A stretch of 64,000 nt of DNA, from the NCBI RefSeq assembly GCF_014145335.1, contig NZ_JACIVI010000001.1, forward strand, positions 1,178,001 to 1,242,000, given 5' to 3'. This document shows, in pieces, positions 9,345 through 17,585 of the stretch (position 1 is the stretch's first letter; the number at the start of each line of letters is the position of its first letter). A program made the translations under genes and the position numbers. This DNA comes from Aquariibacter albus (GTDB lineage: Bacteria; Pseudomonadota; Gammaproteobacteria; Burkholderiales; Burkholderiaceae_C). Below the pieces are notes generated by a model that saw only the letters and a program-made list of their open reading frames with translations, did no database searches and was not told where the DNA came from.

Positions 9345-9350
9345 TAGAAT
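9345..9350 (+). promoter_or_regulatory. Possible -10 hexamer of dapA (TAGAAT)
   Basis: TAGAAT lies 25 bases before the dapA ATG. A weak TTGCCG at 9319-9324 is 20 bases upstream of it, longer than the ideal 17. The same hexamer stands before argD and mutL in this window, which supports a shared sigma-70 style signal but does not prove it. Confidence 0.35.
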
Positions 9351-9375
9351 CCCGCGATTGCGAGGACCTTTCCCC

Positions 9376-10257
9376 ATGACTCCGATTGTTGGCAGCATCG
9401 TCGCGCTGGTGACGCCGATGCATGAAGACGGCAGCGTCGACTACCCGGCCCTGCGCCGCCTGATCGACTGGCACATCGCCGAAGGCACCGATTGCATCGG
9501 TGTGGTCGGCACGACGGGCGAATCGCCGACCGTCAGCCACGAGGAACACCGCGAGATCCTGCGCGTGTCCGTCGAGCATGCGGCCGGCCGTGTGCCGATC
9601 ATGGCGGGCTGCGGCTCCAACTCCACCCGCGAAGCCATCGAGCTGACGGCCTATGCCAAGGCCATCGGGGCCGACTGCACGCTGCAGGTCGTGCCCTACT
9701 ACAACAAGCCGACGCAAGAGGGCATGGTCCGCCACTTCCAGGCCATCGCCGAGGCGGTGGACCTGCCGGTCGTGCTCTACAACGTGCCCGGCCGAACGGT
9801 CGCGGACATGGCCCCCGAGACCACGCTGCGCCTGGCCCAGGTGCCCGGCATCGTCGCGGTGAAGGAAGCCACCGGCAACATCGAGCGCGCCTGCTGGCTG
9901 ATCCGCAATGCGCCCGAAGGCTTCAAGATCTATTCGGGCGACGACCCGACCGCCATCGCGCTGATGCTGCTGGGCGGTCACGGCAACATCTCGGTCACCG
10001 CCAACGTCGCTCCGCGCCTGATGCACGAGCTGTGCGAGGCGGCCATGGCCGGCGATGCGAAGCGCGCCACCGAGATCCACTTCAAGCTGCTGCCGGTGCA
10101 CAAGCAGCTCTTCGTCGAACCCAATCCCATCCCGGTCAAGTGGGCGCTGGAGCGCATGGGCCGCAGCGGCGGCACCCTGCGCCTGCCGCTGCTGCCGGCT
10201 TCGGTGGCGACCCAGTCGGCCGTCGAGCAAGCGCTGACCGAGGCCGGCCTGCTCTGA
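9376..10257 (+). CDS. dapA: 4-hydroxy-tetrahydrodipicolinate synthase
   Basis: Condenses pyruvate with aspartate semialdehyde, the first committed step of lysine and diaminopimelate synthesis. The 293 residues match the family length. Visible landmarks are [14 protein letters not shown] at the start, [14 protein letters not shown] (pyruvate-binding threonines), [12 protein letters not shown] with the catalytic tyrosine, and the Schiff-base lysine in [10 protein letters not shown]. The ATG at 9376 follows a GAGGACC element; the frame upstream is unrelated. It is followed 56 bases later by bamC, the same order as in E. coli, where dapA and bamC (nlpB) are also neighbours. Confidence 0.96.
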   Translation: MTPIVGSIVALVTPMHEDGSVDYPALRRLIDWHIAEGTDCIGVVGTTGESPTVSHEEHREILRVSVEHAAGRVPIMAGCGSNSTREAIELTAYAKAIGADCTLQVVPYYNKPTQEGMVRHFQAIAEAVDLPVVLYNVPGRTVADMAPETTLRLAQVPGIVAVKEATGNIERACWLIRNAPEGFKIYSGDDPTAIALMLLGGHGNISVTANVAPRLMHELCEAAMAGDAKRATEIHFKLLPVHKQLFVEPNPIPVKWALERMGRSGGTLRLPLLPASVATQSAVEQALTEAGLL

Positions 10258-10313
10258 GCCCCGCGGGCCCCCCCGGGCGCCCCGCCTTCTTTCCGAACCC
10301 TGCCGAGCTTCCG

Positions 10314-11453
10314 ATGCATCGACGCTTTCCTGCCCTGCGCCTGGCCCCGTTCTGCCTGCTGATCGCCCTGGGCGGCTGCTCCTCGATCAACAAGACCCTG
10401 GAGGGCGAGAAGGTCGACTACCGCAGCGGCGGCAGCAAGCAGGTCAACCTGGACGTGCCGCCGGACCTGACCCAGCTGCAGAAGGACTCGCGCTACCAGC
10501 CGGTGGACGGCACGATCACCGCCTCCTCGGTGCAGAGCGGCGGCGGTCCGGTGGCCGGTGCCTCGCGCGAGGCCTCCGTCGCGCCGTCGACGGTGGGCAG
10601 CACCCGCCTGATGCGTGATGGCAATCAGCGCTGGCTGGTCACCTCGATGACGCCCGAACAACTCTGGCCGCTGCTCCAGCAGTTCTGGCAGGAGCGTGGT
10701 TTCGAGCTCGAGACCGAGCAGCGCGAGCTCGGCCTGATGCAGACGACCTGGGTCGAGAACCGGGCGAAGATTCCGCAGGACCTGATCCGCCGGGCCCTGG
10801 GTTCGGTGCTGGACGGCCTCTATGACTCCGGCGAACGGGATGCCTACCGCACCCGCATCGAGCGGACCGGCAGCGGTGCCGAGGTCTACATCTCGCACCG
10901 CGGCGCGATCGAGGTCTACGTGCGCAACGACCAGTCGCAGACGGCTTGGCAGCCGCGGCCCAGCGACCCGGATCTGGAGGCGACCATGCTGTCGCGGCTG
11001 ATGCTCAAGCTCGGTGCGACCGAGGAGCAGGCCAAGGCGCAGAACCAGCAGATCGCTGCAGCCCCCTCGGCGGCCAGCGCGCGCGCCCGGCTGCTGCCCG
11101 GCACGCCGGCCGCGGGCATCGCGGTGGACGAGGGCTTCGACCGCGCCTGGCGCCGGGTGGGCCTTGCACTGGACCGCGTTGGCTTCACCGTCGAGGACCG
11201 CGATCGCGGCCAGGGCGTCTACTTCGTGCGCTACGTCGATCCGAACGAGACCGCACCGAAGGAGCCCGGACTCTTCCGCCGCATCTTCGGTGGCAGCGCG
11301 CCGAAGGAAGGGGGCCCGAGCCGCTACCGCATCGTCGCCGAGCGCGCGGCCGGCAACCAGACCGTGCTGCGCGTGCAGACGGAGAAGGGCGAGGCGGCGT
11401 CCACGCCGGCGGCCAAACGCATCCTCGACCTGCTGGTCGCCGAGCTGCGCTGA
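10314..11453 (+). CDS. bamC: BamC-like outer membrane assembly lipoprotein
   Basis: A 379-residue lipoprotein of the NlpB/DapX family, expected to be an accessory part of the beta-barrel assembly machine at the outer membrane. The signal peptide ends in a good lipobox (ALGGCSS), so the mature protein should start at the cysteine. The segment after it (DYRSGGSKQVNLDVPPDLTQL) is the conserved flexible BamC N-terminal region. Two globular parts follow, one beginning at WLVTSMTPEQLWPLLQQFW and a second at FDRAWRRVGLALDRVGFTV, consistent with the two helix-grip domains of BamC. It sits directly after dapA. Confidence 0.88.
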   Translation: MHRRFPALRLAPFCLLIALGGCSSINKTLEGEKVDYRSGGSKQVNLDVPPDLTQLQKDSRYQPVDGTITASSVQSGGGPVAGASREASVAPSTVGSTRLMRDGNQRWLVTSMTPEQLWPLLQQFWQERGFELETEQRELGLMQTTWVENRAKIPQDLIRRALGSVLDGLYDSGERDAYRTRIERTGSGAEVYISHRGAIEVYVRNDQSQTAWQPRPSDPDLEATMLSRLMLKLGATEEQAKAQNQQIAAAPSAASARARLLPGTPAAGIAVDEGFDRAWRRVGLALDRVGFTVEDRDRGQGVYFVRYVDPNETAPKEPGLFRRIFGGSAPKEGGPSRYRIVAERAAGNQTVLRVQTEKGEAASTPAAKRILDLLVAELR

Positions 11454-11558
11454 GACGCGGGAGCCGAGCACGCGTCACGGCCCCTTCTCAGGGCGCCGGG
11501 CGCGGCGCATAGCGCCTCGGACCCTGGCCTTCCCACGTTCACTGAGATCCGGGCGGGC

Positions 11559-12353
11559 ATGCGCTTTCGCAGCCTCGGCAGCGGCAGCAAGGGCAACGCG
11601 ACACTGATCGAGGCCGAGGGCCTGCGCGGTCGCAGTCGGCTCCTGGTCGATGCGGGCTTCACGCTTCGCGAACTGGTGCTGCGACTCGCCCGGGAGGGCC
11701 TGCAGCCCGAGTCGCTCGACGCCGTCTTCATCACCCATGAGCACGGTGACCACATCGGCTGCGCCGTCACGCTGGCACGCCGCCACCGCGTGCCGTTGTG
11801 GACCAGCCGCGGCACCTGGGCGGCGGTGTGCCGGCCGGGTGAAACCGAGGCCCTCCAGGCGGAGGGCCTGCTGCACTTCGTCCGCGATGGCGAGACCATC
11901 GAGCTCGGCGCGCTCGCCCTGCGGCCCTACACCGTGCCGCATGACGCCGCCGAGCCGCTGCAGCTCTGTGTCGAAGCGGGTGGACGGCGCCTGGGCCTGC
12001 TGACGGACACGGGCCAGTCCACGCCCCATCTGCTGGCCGCACTGGCCGGCTGCCAGGCGCTGCTGCTGGAAACCAACCACGACCCGGCGCTGCTGGCAGC
12101 CTCGCGCTATCCCGCCTCGCTGAAGGCGCGCATCGCCGGGCCCTGGGGCCATCTGGCCAATGCCGTGGCGGCCGACATCCTGGGTCGCTGCGCCCATCCC
12201 GGGCTGCGGCATGTGGTGGCGGCCCACCTCAGTGAACAGAACAACCAGCCGCAACTTGCCGCCGAGGCCCTGGCCGCGGCCCTGGGCTGTCCGACCGGCG
12301 AGATCGTGATCGCCGACGCGGCCCATGGCAGCCCTTGGCTCGACCTGGGCTGA
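11559..12353 (+). CDS. MBL-fold metallo-hydrolase (YycJ/WalJ type)
   Basis: A 264-residue cytoplasmic metallo-beta-lactamase-fold hydrolase. The N-terminus (RFRSLGSGSKGNATLIEA) is characteristic of the YycJ/WalJ subgroup, and the metal-binding THEHGDHIG motif is intact (about residues 67-75). Further ligands are suggested by TVPHDA, LLTDTG and AHLSEQNNQP. Family members are linked to cell-wall regulation and to exonuclease activity coordinated with mismatch repair in Gram-positives; the role in proteobacteria is not settled. It is monocistronic, converging on the small lipoprotein gene and sharing the terminator region at about 12.4 kb. Confidence 0.85.
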   Translation: MRFRSLGSGSKGNATLIEAEGLRGRSRLLVDAGFTLRELVLRLAREGLQPESLDAVFITHEHGDHIGCAVTLARRHRVPLWTSRGTWAAVCRPGETEALQAEGLLHFVRDGETIELGALALRPYTVPHDAAEPLQLCVEAGGRRLGLLTDTGQSTPHLLAALAGCQALLLETNHDPALLAASRYPASLKARIAGPWGHLANAVAADILGRCAHPGLRHVVAAHLSEQNNQPQLAAEALAAALGCPTGEIVIADAAHGSPWLDLG

Positions 12354-12402
12354 GCCCCCGTACGGCGGGTCGCCCAGGAGTGGGCAGCGCGAGGCACCCA
12401 CG

Positions 12403-12428
12403 AAAAAAAGCCGCCTTGCGGCGGCTTT
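12403..12428 (-). terminator. Rho-independent terminator after the small lipoprotein gene
   Basis: A perfect 9-bp stem (AAAGCCGCC at 12407-12415 pairs with GGCGGCTTT at 12420-12428) with a TTGC loop. On the minus strand the stem runs into a stretch of seven T (12409-12403), three of which are in the stem. It lies 35 bases past the stop of the minus-strand gene and about 50 bases past the plus-strand hydrolase, so it may serve both. Confidence 0.8.
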
Positions 12429-12462
12429 CGAGCATCGCTTGCGGGCCTGCGGCCCGCCGATC

Positions 12463-12648
12463 TCAGTTGCTGGCGGCCGAAGCGGCAGCTTCCGGGGCCG
12501 AAGCGGCGGCCGGGGCCGAGGCTTCCACCGGGGCGGCGGCCGGGGCCGAAGCTTCCGGAGCCGGGGCCGGGGCGGCTTCTTGCGGCTTCTTGCCGCAGGC
12601 GACCAGGGCAGCAGCAGCGATCAGGGCGAGCAGGTAAGACTTGTTCAT
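12463..12648 (-). CDS. Small Ala/Pro/Glu-rich lipoprotein
   Basis: A 61-residue predicted lipoprotein. MNKSYLLALIAAAALVACGKK is a complete lipoprotein signal with a cysteine at position 18; the residue after it is Gly, which favours outer-membrane sorting. The mature part, about 40 residues, is almost only Ala, Pro, Glu and Ser, with repeated EASAPAA-like units, so it is expected to be disordered. Similar tiny lipoproteins occur in many Burkholderiales, but I know of no function. A strong terminator follows it, which supports a real and possibly well-expressed transcript. Confidence 0.7.
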   Translation of the reverse strand: MNKSYLLALIAAAALVACGKKPQEAAPAPAPEASAPAAAPVEASAPAAASAPEAAASAASN

Positions 12649-12729
12649 TGGGTTTTCCTAGTGCGGAGGAGGTTCGATCAAGGTGCGGAATCGGGTTCCG
12701 GCGCCGGTGTAACGCGACCATCGCCTTTC

Positions 12730-12752
12730 GGTTGACGGCCGCGCCGTCAACC
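12730..12752. repeat. 10-bp inverted repeat upstream of the small lipoprotein gene
   Basis: GGTTGACGGC (12730-12739) and GCCGTCAACC (12743-12752) are perfect complements separated by CGC. There is no T-run on either side, so a terminator is less likely than an operator or an mRNA hairpin in the leader of the lipoprotein gene, whose ATG is 82 bases away. A TACAAT on the minus strand at 12793-12788 would place it inside the transcript. The rest of 12649-12871 shows nothing else. Confidence 0.4.
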
Positions 12753-12871
12753 CGTGATCAGGATTCCGGCGCTCGGCGCAGCCCAGGATTGTAGAGGCGT
12801 AATTGGTGCAGACCCTAGCCCTGCGTGAAGGAAACGTCAGCGGACGACAAGGCTGCTGTTGTAACGGCACC

Positions 12872-14167
12872 TCAGCACGCCTCGAGCCAGCCATCGAGCA
12901 GCCACTGCCGCAGCAGGCTGCGTGCGGCCGGGCTGGCCCGGCGCAGGCGGAGGGCGTCCAGCGCGCGGTGGTCGGCCAGGTCCTGCATCAGCTTGGCATC
13001 GCGGCCGGCGGCGGTCCAGCCCTCGCCGTTCAGGTAGATCCGCTGCGCGTCGTAGAGCATGCGGCTGCCGCGCGCGAGCCGCAGGCCGGCGGCCAGGGCC
13101 TGGGCCTCCCGGGCGTCCAGACCGGCCGTGTCCTCCTCGTCGAGCGGATCGAAGACGGCATCGGGGGCGGGTTCGCTGAGCCACTCACCCAGCGCGAGCT
13201 CGACCGCGGCCGGAGCGGCCAGCCGTTCGCGAACCTGCCGCACGGCATGGTGCTGCAGGGCTTCGGGGATGCGTCCGGGCTGGAGGGTCGCGGGCTGGCC
13301 GGGGTCACGGTAGCGAAGGGCCTCGGCCGGATCGTCCGGGTCCACGGCATCCAGCAGGCGGTTCAGCAGGGCATCGGCGAGTTCGGCGTGGGCCGGGGCC
13401 CGGAAGCCGATGGAAGCCGTCAGGCAGGCCCCGCCCTCCGCCACGCCATCGTGGCCCCAGCCTGGCGGCAGGTAGAGCATGTCGCCGGGCTCGAGCAGGT
13501 GCTCCTCGGTCGGTGCGAAGTGTTCGAGGATGCGCAGCGGCAGGCCGGCATGCAGGCGCTCGTCGCCCGGGGGGGCGATGCGCCAGCGCCGGGCGCCGCC
13601 GATCTGCAGCAGGAAGACATCGTAGGAATCGACATGCGGGCCGACGCCACCGCCCTCGCTGGCCCAGGACACCATCAGATCGTCCAGGCGCGCGGCGGGC
13701 AGAAAGGCGAAGCGGTCGAGCAGCGCCCGACCGGCCGGGAGATGGCGGTCCAGCCCCTGCACGAGCAAGGTCCAGCCCGGCTGCTCGGCCGGCGGAAGCT
13801 GACGGGAGCTGAAGGGGCCCTGCTGAAGCGACCACCCGCCGTCCGCCGCGGCGCGCCGGCTGCGCCCGGCAGGCCGGGCCTGGCGCTGGATGAGGCGGGC
13901 CGCCAAGCCGGGCTCGGCCGCCAGGCGCAGCAGCGCCTCGCGGTCGAGGCCCGCCCAGGCCGAGGCCGGCAGGGCCTGGCGGATCAGCAGGGGCTTCTTG
14001 TGCCAATGCCGGCGCATGAAGGCCGTCGGGCTGAGCCCTCCCAGGAGGGCGCAGGGCTGCTCGGTGACAGGCAGGGCATCGGCCGCACTGGGGCCGCGAC
14101 GGGTGCGGCACGGGGCGGCGGCTTCGGCAGCCGAGGGGGTCTTGGGGGTCCGGGACATGCGGGGCAT
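12872..14167 (-). CDS. roxA: JmjC/cupin ribosomal protein uL16 arginine hydroxylase-like (RoxA/YcfD type)
   Basis: A 431-residue 2-oxoglutarate/Fe(II) oxygenase. The conserved entry FMRRHWHKKPLLIRQ, the iron-binding HVD in GVGPHVDSYDVFLLQI and the second histidine in YLPPGWGHDGVAEG identify the YcfD/RoxA group, which hydroxylates an arginine of ribosomal protein uL16 in E. coli. The C-terminal third is the winged-helix part of the family. The N-terminus has about 40 extra Pro/Ser-rich residues; a second ATG at 14158 is equally possible. It is divergent from the SlyD-type gene with only 17 bases between starts, so the two promoters must overlap coding sequence. Confidence 0.85.
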   Translation of the reverse strand: MPRMSRTPKTPSAAEAAAPCRTRRGPSAADALPVTEQPCALLGGLSPTAFMRRHWHKKPLLIRQALPASAWAGLDREALLRLAAEPGLAARLIQRQARPAGRSRRAAADGGWSLQQGPFSSRQLPPAEQPGWTLLVQGLDRHLPAGRALLDRFAFLPAARLDDLMVSWASEGGGVGPHVDSYDVFLLQIGGARRWRIAPPGDERLHAGLPLRILEHFAPTEEHLLEPGDMLYLPPGWGHDGVAEGGACLTASIGFRAPAHAELADALLNRLLDAVDPDDPAEALRYRDPGQPATLQPGRIPEALQHHAVRQVRERLAAPAAVELALGEWLSEPAPDAVFDPLDEEDTAGLDAREAQALAAGLRLARGSRMLYDAQRIYLNGEGWTAAGRDAKLMQDLADHRALDALRLRRASPAARSLLRQWLLDGWLEAC

Positions 14168-14184
14168 TGTGCGATCATGAATCC

Positions 14185-14712
14185 ATGCACATTGCCGCGC
14201 CGTGTGTCGTCAGCCTGAGCTGGCGGCTCGAAGACACCCAGGGCCAGCTCATCGACGAGCTCATCGACCCCGTTGAATTCCTGATCGGGGGCGACGACCT
14301 GTTCGAACGCGTCGAGGAAGCCCTGATCGGGCAGGAAACCGGCTACAGCGCGACCCTGCACCTCGAACCCGACCAGGCCTTCGGCGAGTACGCACCCGAG
14401 CTGGTCTGTTTCGAGTCGCGCAGCCTCTTCGGTGAACACGTCGAGCCCGGCATGCAGTTCGACGGACTGCCCGAGGGAGCCGTCACCGAAGGCATGCCGC
14501 GCGAGGCCATCTACACGGTGACCGAGGTCTACGACGAGCATGTGGTGCTCGACGGCAACCATCCCCTGGCCGGCATCGCGCTGGTGCTCGCCCTGGTCGT
14601 GCGCGATGTGCGCGAGGCCTCCGAGCAGGAGATCGAACGCCGCAGCGTGGGCGAGGAATCCCTCTTCACCCCGGTCAGCGGCCCCCAGGCCGGGCAGGAC
14701 ACGCTGCACTGA
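14185..14712 (+). CDS. FKBP-type peptidyl-prolyl isomerase, SlyD-like
   Basis: A 175-residue cytoplasmic folding helper. The FKBP half shows VSLSWRLEDTQGQLIDE at the start, and the inserted IF chaperone domain carries the typical VVLDGNHPLAGIAL, where the SlyD family has DGNHPLAG. It lacks the long His/Cys-rich metal-binding tail of E. coli SlyD; the tail here ends VSGPQAGQDTLH. The open frame begins at a TTG at 14167 but the ATG at 14185 gives the normal family start. A tRNA-Ser gene lies immediately after it on the other strand. Confidence 0.85.
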   Translation: MHIAAPCVVSLSWRLEDTQGQLIDELIDPVEFLIGGDDLFERVEEALIGQETGYSATLHLEPDQAFGEYAPELVCFESRSLFGEHVEPGMQFDGLPEGAVTEGMPREAIYTVTEVYDEHVVLDGNHPLAGIALVLALVVRDVREASEQEIERRSVGEESLFTPVSGPQAGQDTLH

Positions 14713-14735
14713 GGCTCACCCGGTCGATCCGGGTT

Positions 14736-14823
14736 TGGCGGAAGCTCAGGGATTCGAACCCTGGAACCCTTGCGGGTTGCCGGTTTTCAAGACCGGTGCA
14801 ATCGACCACTCTGCCAAGCTTCC
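14736..14823 (-). tRNA. tRNA-Ser (anticodon UGA)
   Basis: Read on the minus strand, the gene starts GGAAGCT and ends AGCTTCC-G-CCA, giving a 7-bp acceptor stem with an encoded CCA. The anticodon arm is CCGGT-CTTGAAA-ACCGG, so the anticodon is TGA. A long variable arm (CAACCCGCAAGGGTTC region) and the T-loop GGTTCGAATCC are present, as expected for a class II serine tRNA of 88 bases. Confidence 0.97.
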
Positions 14824-14890
14824 CTGCCCGCGGCGCCGCAGCGCCTTCGGGACGGCGCGGATTGTGGCATCGCGCGGGCCGGGCCCGGCC

Positions 14891-15715
14891 TCAGCCCGGC
14901 TTGCAGGCCTGCGGGCAGGGCTGCTGCACGATGCGGCGGGCCTCGGCCTCCAGGCAGGCCAGGCTGAGCTGGCCGCCCCAGACGCAGCCGGTGTCGAGAG
15001 CCAGCAGGTCGGGTCGGTTGATCAGCCCCAGGGTGGACCAATGACCGAACGCGATCGGCGTGCCGGCGCTCGCCCGATCCGGCACCTCGAACCAGGGCAG
15101 CAGACCGGGCGGCGCCTGGGAGGCCCCCTCCTTCACCTCGAAGTCGAGCCGGCCGTCGCAGGCGTGGACGTAGCGGATGCGGGTCAGCGCGTTGACGGCG
15201 AAGCGCAGGCGGTCGTCGCCGGCAAGCCCCGGATCCCAGCGGTCAGGCTGGTTGCCATACATCACCGCCAGGAAGTCGCGCCAGTCCGGCGCGCGCAGGC
15301 AGTCGGCCACGGCCGCCGCCTCGCGCAGCGCGGTGGACGCATCCCAGGCGGGGGGCAGGCCGGCATGCACCATCAGCCAGCCTCCCGCCCTCAGGGCCAG
15401 CGCTTGATGGCGCAGCCAGTCGATCCAGGCCGGTGCCTCGGCATCGGCCAGGAGCGCGGACAAGGTGTCCTGGCGATGCGGTCGCCGCAGGCCCTGGCTC
15501 ACGGCCAGCAGATGGAGGTCATGGTTGCCGAGCACGCACTGGACCGCCGAGCCCAGACCGGCCAGCATGCGCAGCGTGCCCAGCGAGTCAGGGCCCCGGT
15601 TGACCATGTCACCCAGCACCACCAAATGGTCGCGCGAGGGCGAAAAATCGACACGCTGCAAAAGCTGCAACAAAGCCTGCCTGCATCCTTGAACATCCCC
15701 GACGGCGTAGAGCAT
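14891..15715 (-). CDS. apaH: Symmetrical bis(5'-nucleosyl)-tetraphosphatase
   Basis: Hydrolyses Ap4A to two ADP and can remove NpnN caps from RNA 5' ends. The 274-residue sequence has the metallophosphatase signatures in order: GDVQG near residue 6, GDMVNRGPDS around residue 35, and GNHDLHLLA around residue 63, followed by VMVHAGLPPAWD in the middle. The C-terminus retains FGHWSTLGLINRPDLLALDTG. Length and motifs are complete. It lies next to tRNA-Ser on the same strand, with 67 bases between. Confidence 0.94.
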   Translation of the reverse strand: MLYAVGDVQGCRQALLQLLQRVDFSPSRDHLVVLGDMVNRGPDSLGTLRMLAGLGSAVQCVLGNHDLHLLAVSQGLRRPHRQDTLSALLADAEAPAWIDWLRHQALALRAGGWLMVHAGLPPAWDASTALREAAAVADCLRAPDWRDFLAVMYGNQPDRWDPGLAGDDRLRFAVNALTRIRYVHACDGRLDFEVKEGASQAPPGLLPWFEVPDRASAGTPIAFGHWSTLGLINRPDLLALDTGCVWGGQLSLACLEAEARRIVQQPCPQACKPG

Positions 15716-15836
15716 GGCTGCATTGTGAGCGGCTGCACGACGGCGGGGCGAGCCGGGCTGGCATCATGCGGCCCGCGGCGGATCCCACGGGCGGCCCGCC
15801 GCAACGATTGAGGCCGTATCAGCCCTGGAGACCTGG

Positions 15837-16598
15837 ATGAACCCCACCCCGACGCTCTACATGCAGCCGCAGCTGCTCGACCGCAACCTGCACCGCGGCA
15901 AGCGCCTGCTGCCGGTGAAGGACTGGTCGGTCGCGGCGCGGATGACCGCCGTTCCGGTCGCGTCGAGCGAGTTCCCCGAGCTGTGCAAGGAGTACCTGAT
16001 CGGCTTCGTGGCCGCGCCGGCCGCCGCCGGCCAGCCCGCCACGCAGGCCACGGTGGCCCCGGTGGTGGTGCTGGGCCTGCGGGATCAGGAGAACCTCTTC
16101 GTCGCGACCGACGGCAGCTGGGATGCCCGCTACCAGCCGGCCTTCCTGCGCCGCTATCCGCTGGGCTATGCCGCCACCGGCGAGAACCAGCGCAGCGTGA
16201 TCGTCGACACCGCCTGGCCCGGTTTCAACGAGGCCGAGGGCGAGCTCCTGCTGCAGGACGACGGCCAGCCCAGCCCCTGGCTCGCGCAGCAGATGAAGTT
16301 CCTCGATGCCTTCGAGGTGGAGCTGCAGCGCACCCGCGTGCTCTGCCACGTGCTGGTGCAGCACCAGTTGCTCAAGTCGGTGAACCTGGACGTGACGCTG
16401 CCGGGCGGCCAGAAGCAGACCGTCGCGCAGATCCAGGTCGTCGACGAGACCAAGCTGCGCGCGCTGCCGGAATCCACCCTGGCCGAGCTGCTGCGCAACG
16501 GCGCCATCGGCCTGATGCATGCCCACCTGATCTCGACCAGCAACGCGGTGCGGCTGACCGAGCGCCTGAGCCGGCGGCAGGCGGCCGCGCGGGCCTGA
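15837..16598 (+). CDS. SapC family protein
   Basis: A 253-residue protein of the SapC family (PF07277), first named from the Campylobacter S-layer locus; the biochemical role is unknown. Landmarks are LLDRNLHRGKRLLPVKDW at the start, a YPLGYAA element near the middle and LLQDDGQPSPWLAQQMKFLD in the second half, all typical for the family. There is no signal peptide or membrane segment, so it is predicted to be cytoplasmic. It is monocistronic, divergent from apaH. A short CCCCCG-GA-CGGGGG hairpin (16608-16621) after the stop is too small to call as a terminator. Confidence 0.8.
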   Translation: MNPTPTLYMQPQLLDRNLHRGKRLLPVKDWSVAARMTAVPVASSEFPELCKEYLIGFVAAPAAAGQPATQATVAPVVVLGLRDQENLFVATDGSWDARYQPAFLRRYPLGYAATGENQRSVIVDTAWPGFNEAEGELLLQDDGQPSPWLAQQMKFLDAFEVELQRTRVLCHVLVQHQLLKSVNLDVTLPGGQKQTVAQIQVVDETKLRALPESTLAELLRNGAIGLMHAHLISTSNAVRLTERLSRRQAAARA

Positions 16599-16730
16599 AG
16601 CAGCCCGCCCCCGGACGGGGGACTGTCGGCCGCTCGCAACGCCGCGGGACGGGACCGTCATGTGGCGCTACCGATAATCTCTGGTCTCGAACCGGTTTCG
16701 CCGGCTCGCTCCACGTATTCGGACCCGTCG

Positions 16731-17585
16731 ATGTCGAGCACCTTGAAGGCCCTGATCCGATTGATGCGGCCCCATCAGTGGCCGAAGAACGCCTTCGTTC
16801 TGGCCGGTGCCTTCTTCACCCACGGCTGGGACGAGGCCGCCACCCTGCAGCGTGTGCTGGTGGCGACCCTGGCCTTCTGCCTGGCGTCCAGCCTGGTCTA
16901 CCTGCTCAACGACTGGGTCGACCGCGAGGCCGATGCCCGCCACCCCACCAAATGCCGGCGCCCGCTCGCCAGCGGCCAGGTCGGCGCAGGAGGCGCGCTG
17001 GGGCTGGGCCTGGCGCTCGCGGCCGGCCTGCTCGCCTGCGTGCTCGGCCAGCCGGTGCTGGCGCTGCTGGTCGGCCTCTACCTGCTCATCAACATCGCCT
17101 ACTCCTTCAAGCTCAAGCATGTGGCGGTGATCGACGTCTGCCTGATCAGCGCCGGCTTCATGCTGCGCCTGCTGGCGGGCACGGTGGCGGTGGGCATCCC
17201 GCCCTCGCGCTGGCTGCTGGTCACCGGGCTTTTCGTCACGCTCTTCCTCGGCTTCAGCAAGCGCCGGGCGGAGGCCTCGCATGACGCAGCCTCGCAGCGC
17301 CGGGTCATGAAGCAGTACAGCCTGCCGCTGCTCGATACCTATGTGGCGATGGCCATGACGGCCACTCTGGTCACCTACGGCCTCTACGCCACCAGCCCCG
17401 AGACCCAGGCCCTGCACGGCGAACGCCTGGTCTACAGCCTGCCGCTGGTCGTCTTCGGCATGCTGCGCTTCACCCAGCGTGTGCATGGCGGCCAGGGCGA
17501 GGACGCCGCCTCCGACATCGCACGCGACCCCTGGCTGATCGCCGCCCTGCTGGGCTGGGCTGCGGTCTTCGTGGTCGGGCGGTGA
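16731..17585 (+). CDS. UbiA-family prenyltransferase, decaprenyl-phosphate phosphoribosyltransferase-like
   Basis: A 284-residue integral membrane protein with about eight hydrophobic segments. The first Asp-rich motif is NDWVDREADARHPTKCRRPL, which is much closer to the mycobacterial DPPR synthase pattern (ND..D...D..HPTK..RPIA) than to UbiA or heme O synthase. The start LMRPHQWPKNAFVLAG is also typical of that group. If so, it transfers 5-phosphoribosyl to a polyprenyl phosphate. I chose the ATG at 16731 over an upstream GTG (16662) because family proteins start this close to the RPHQWPKN motif. It heads a four-gene operon and overlaps the next gene by four bases. Confidence 0.85.
   Translation: MSSTLKALIRLMRPHQWPKNAFVLAGAFFTHGWDEAATLQRVLVATLAFCLASSLVYLLNDWVDREADARHPTKCRRPLASGQVGAGGALGLGLALAAGLLACVLGQPVLALLVGLYLLINIAYSFKLKHVAVIDVCLISAGFMLRLLAGTVAVGIPPSRWLLVTGLFVTLFLGFSKRRAEASHDAASQRRVMKQYSLPLLDTYVAMAMTATLVTYGLYATSPETQALHGERLVYSLPLVVFGMLRFTQRVHGGQGEDAASDIARDPWLIAALLGWAAVFVVGR

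Noticed and set aside
12658-12894. 78-residue minus-strand open frame between the small lipoprotein and the RoxA-type gene
   Set aside because: No ribosome site, no recognisable sequence, and it overlaps the end of the RoxA-type gene and the leader of the lipoprotein gene.
16608-16621. CCCCCG-GA-CGGGGG hairpin after the SapC-family gene
   Set aside because: The two-base loop and lack of a T-run make a terminator unlikely.
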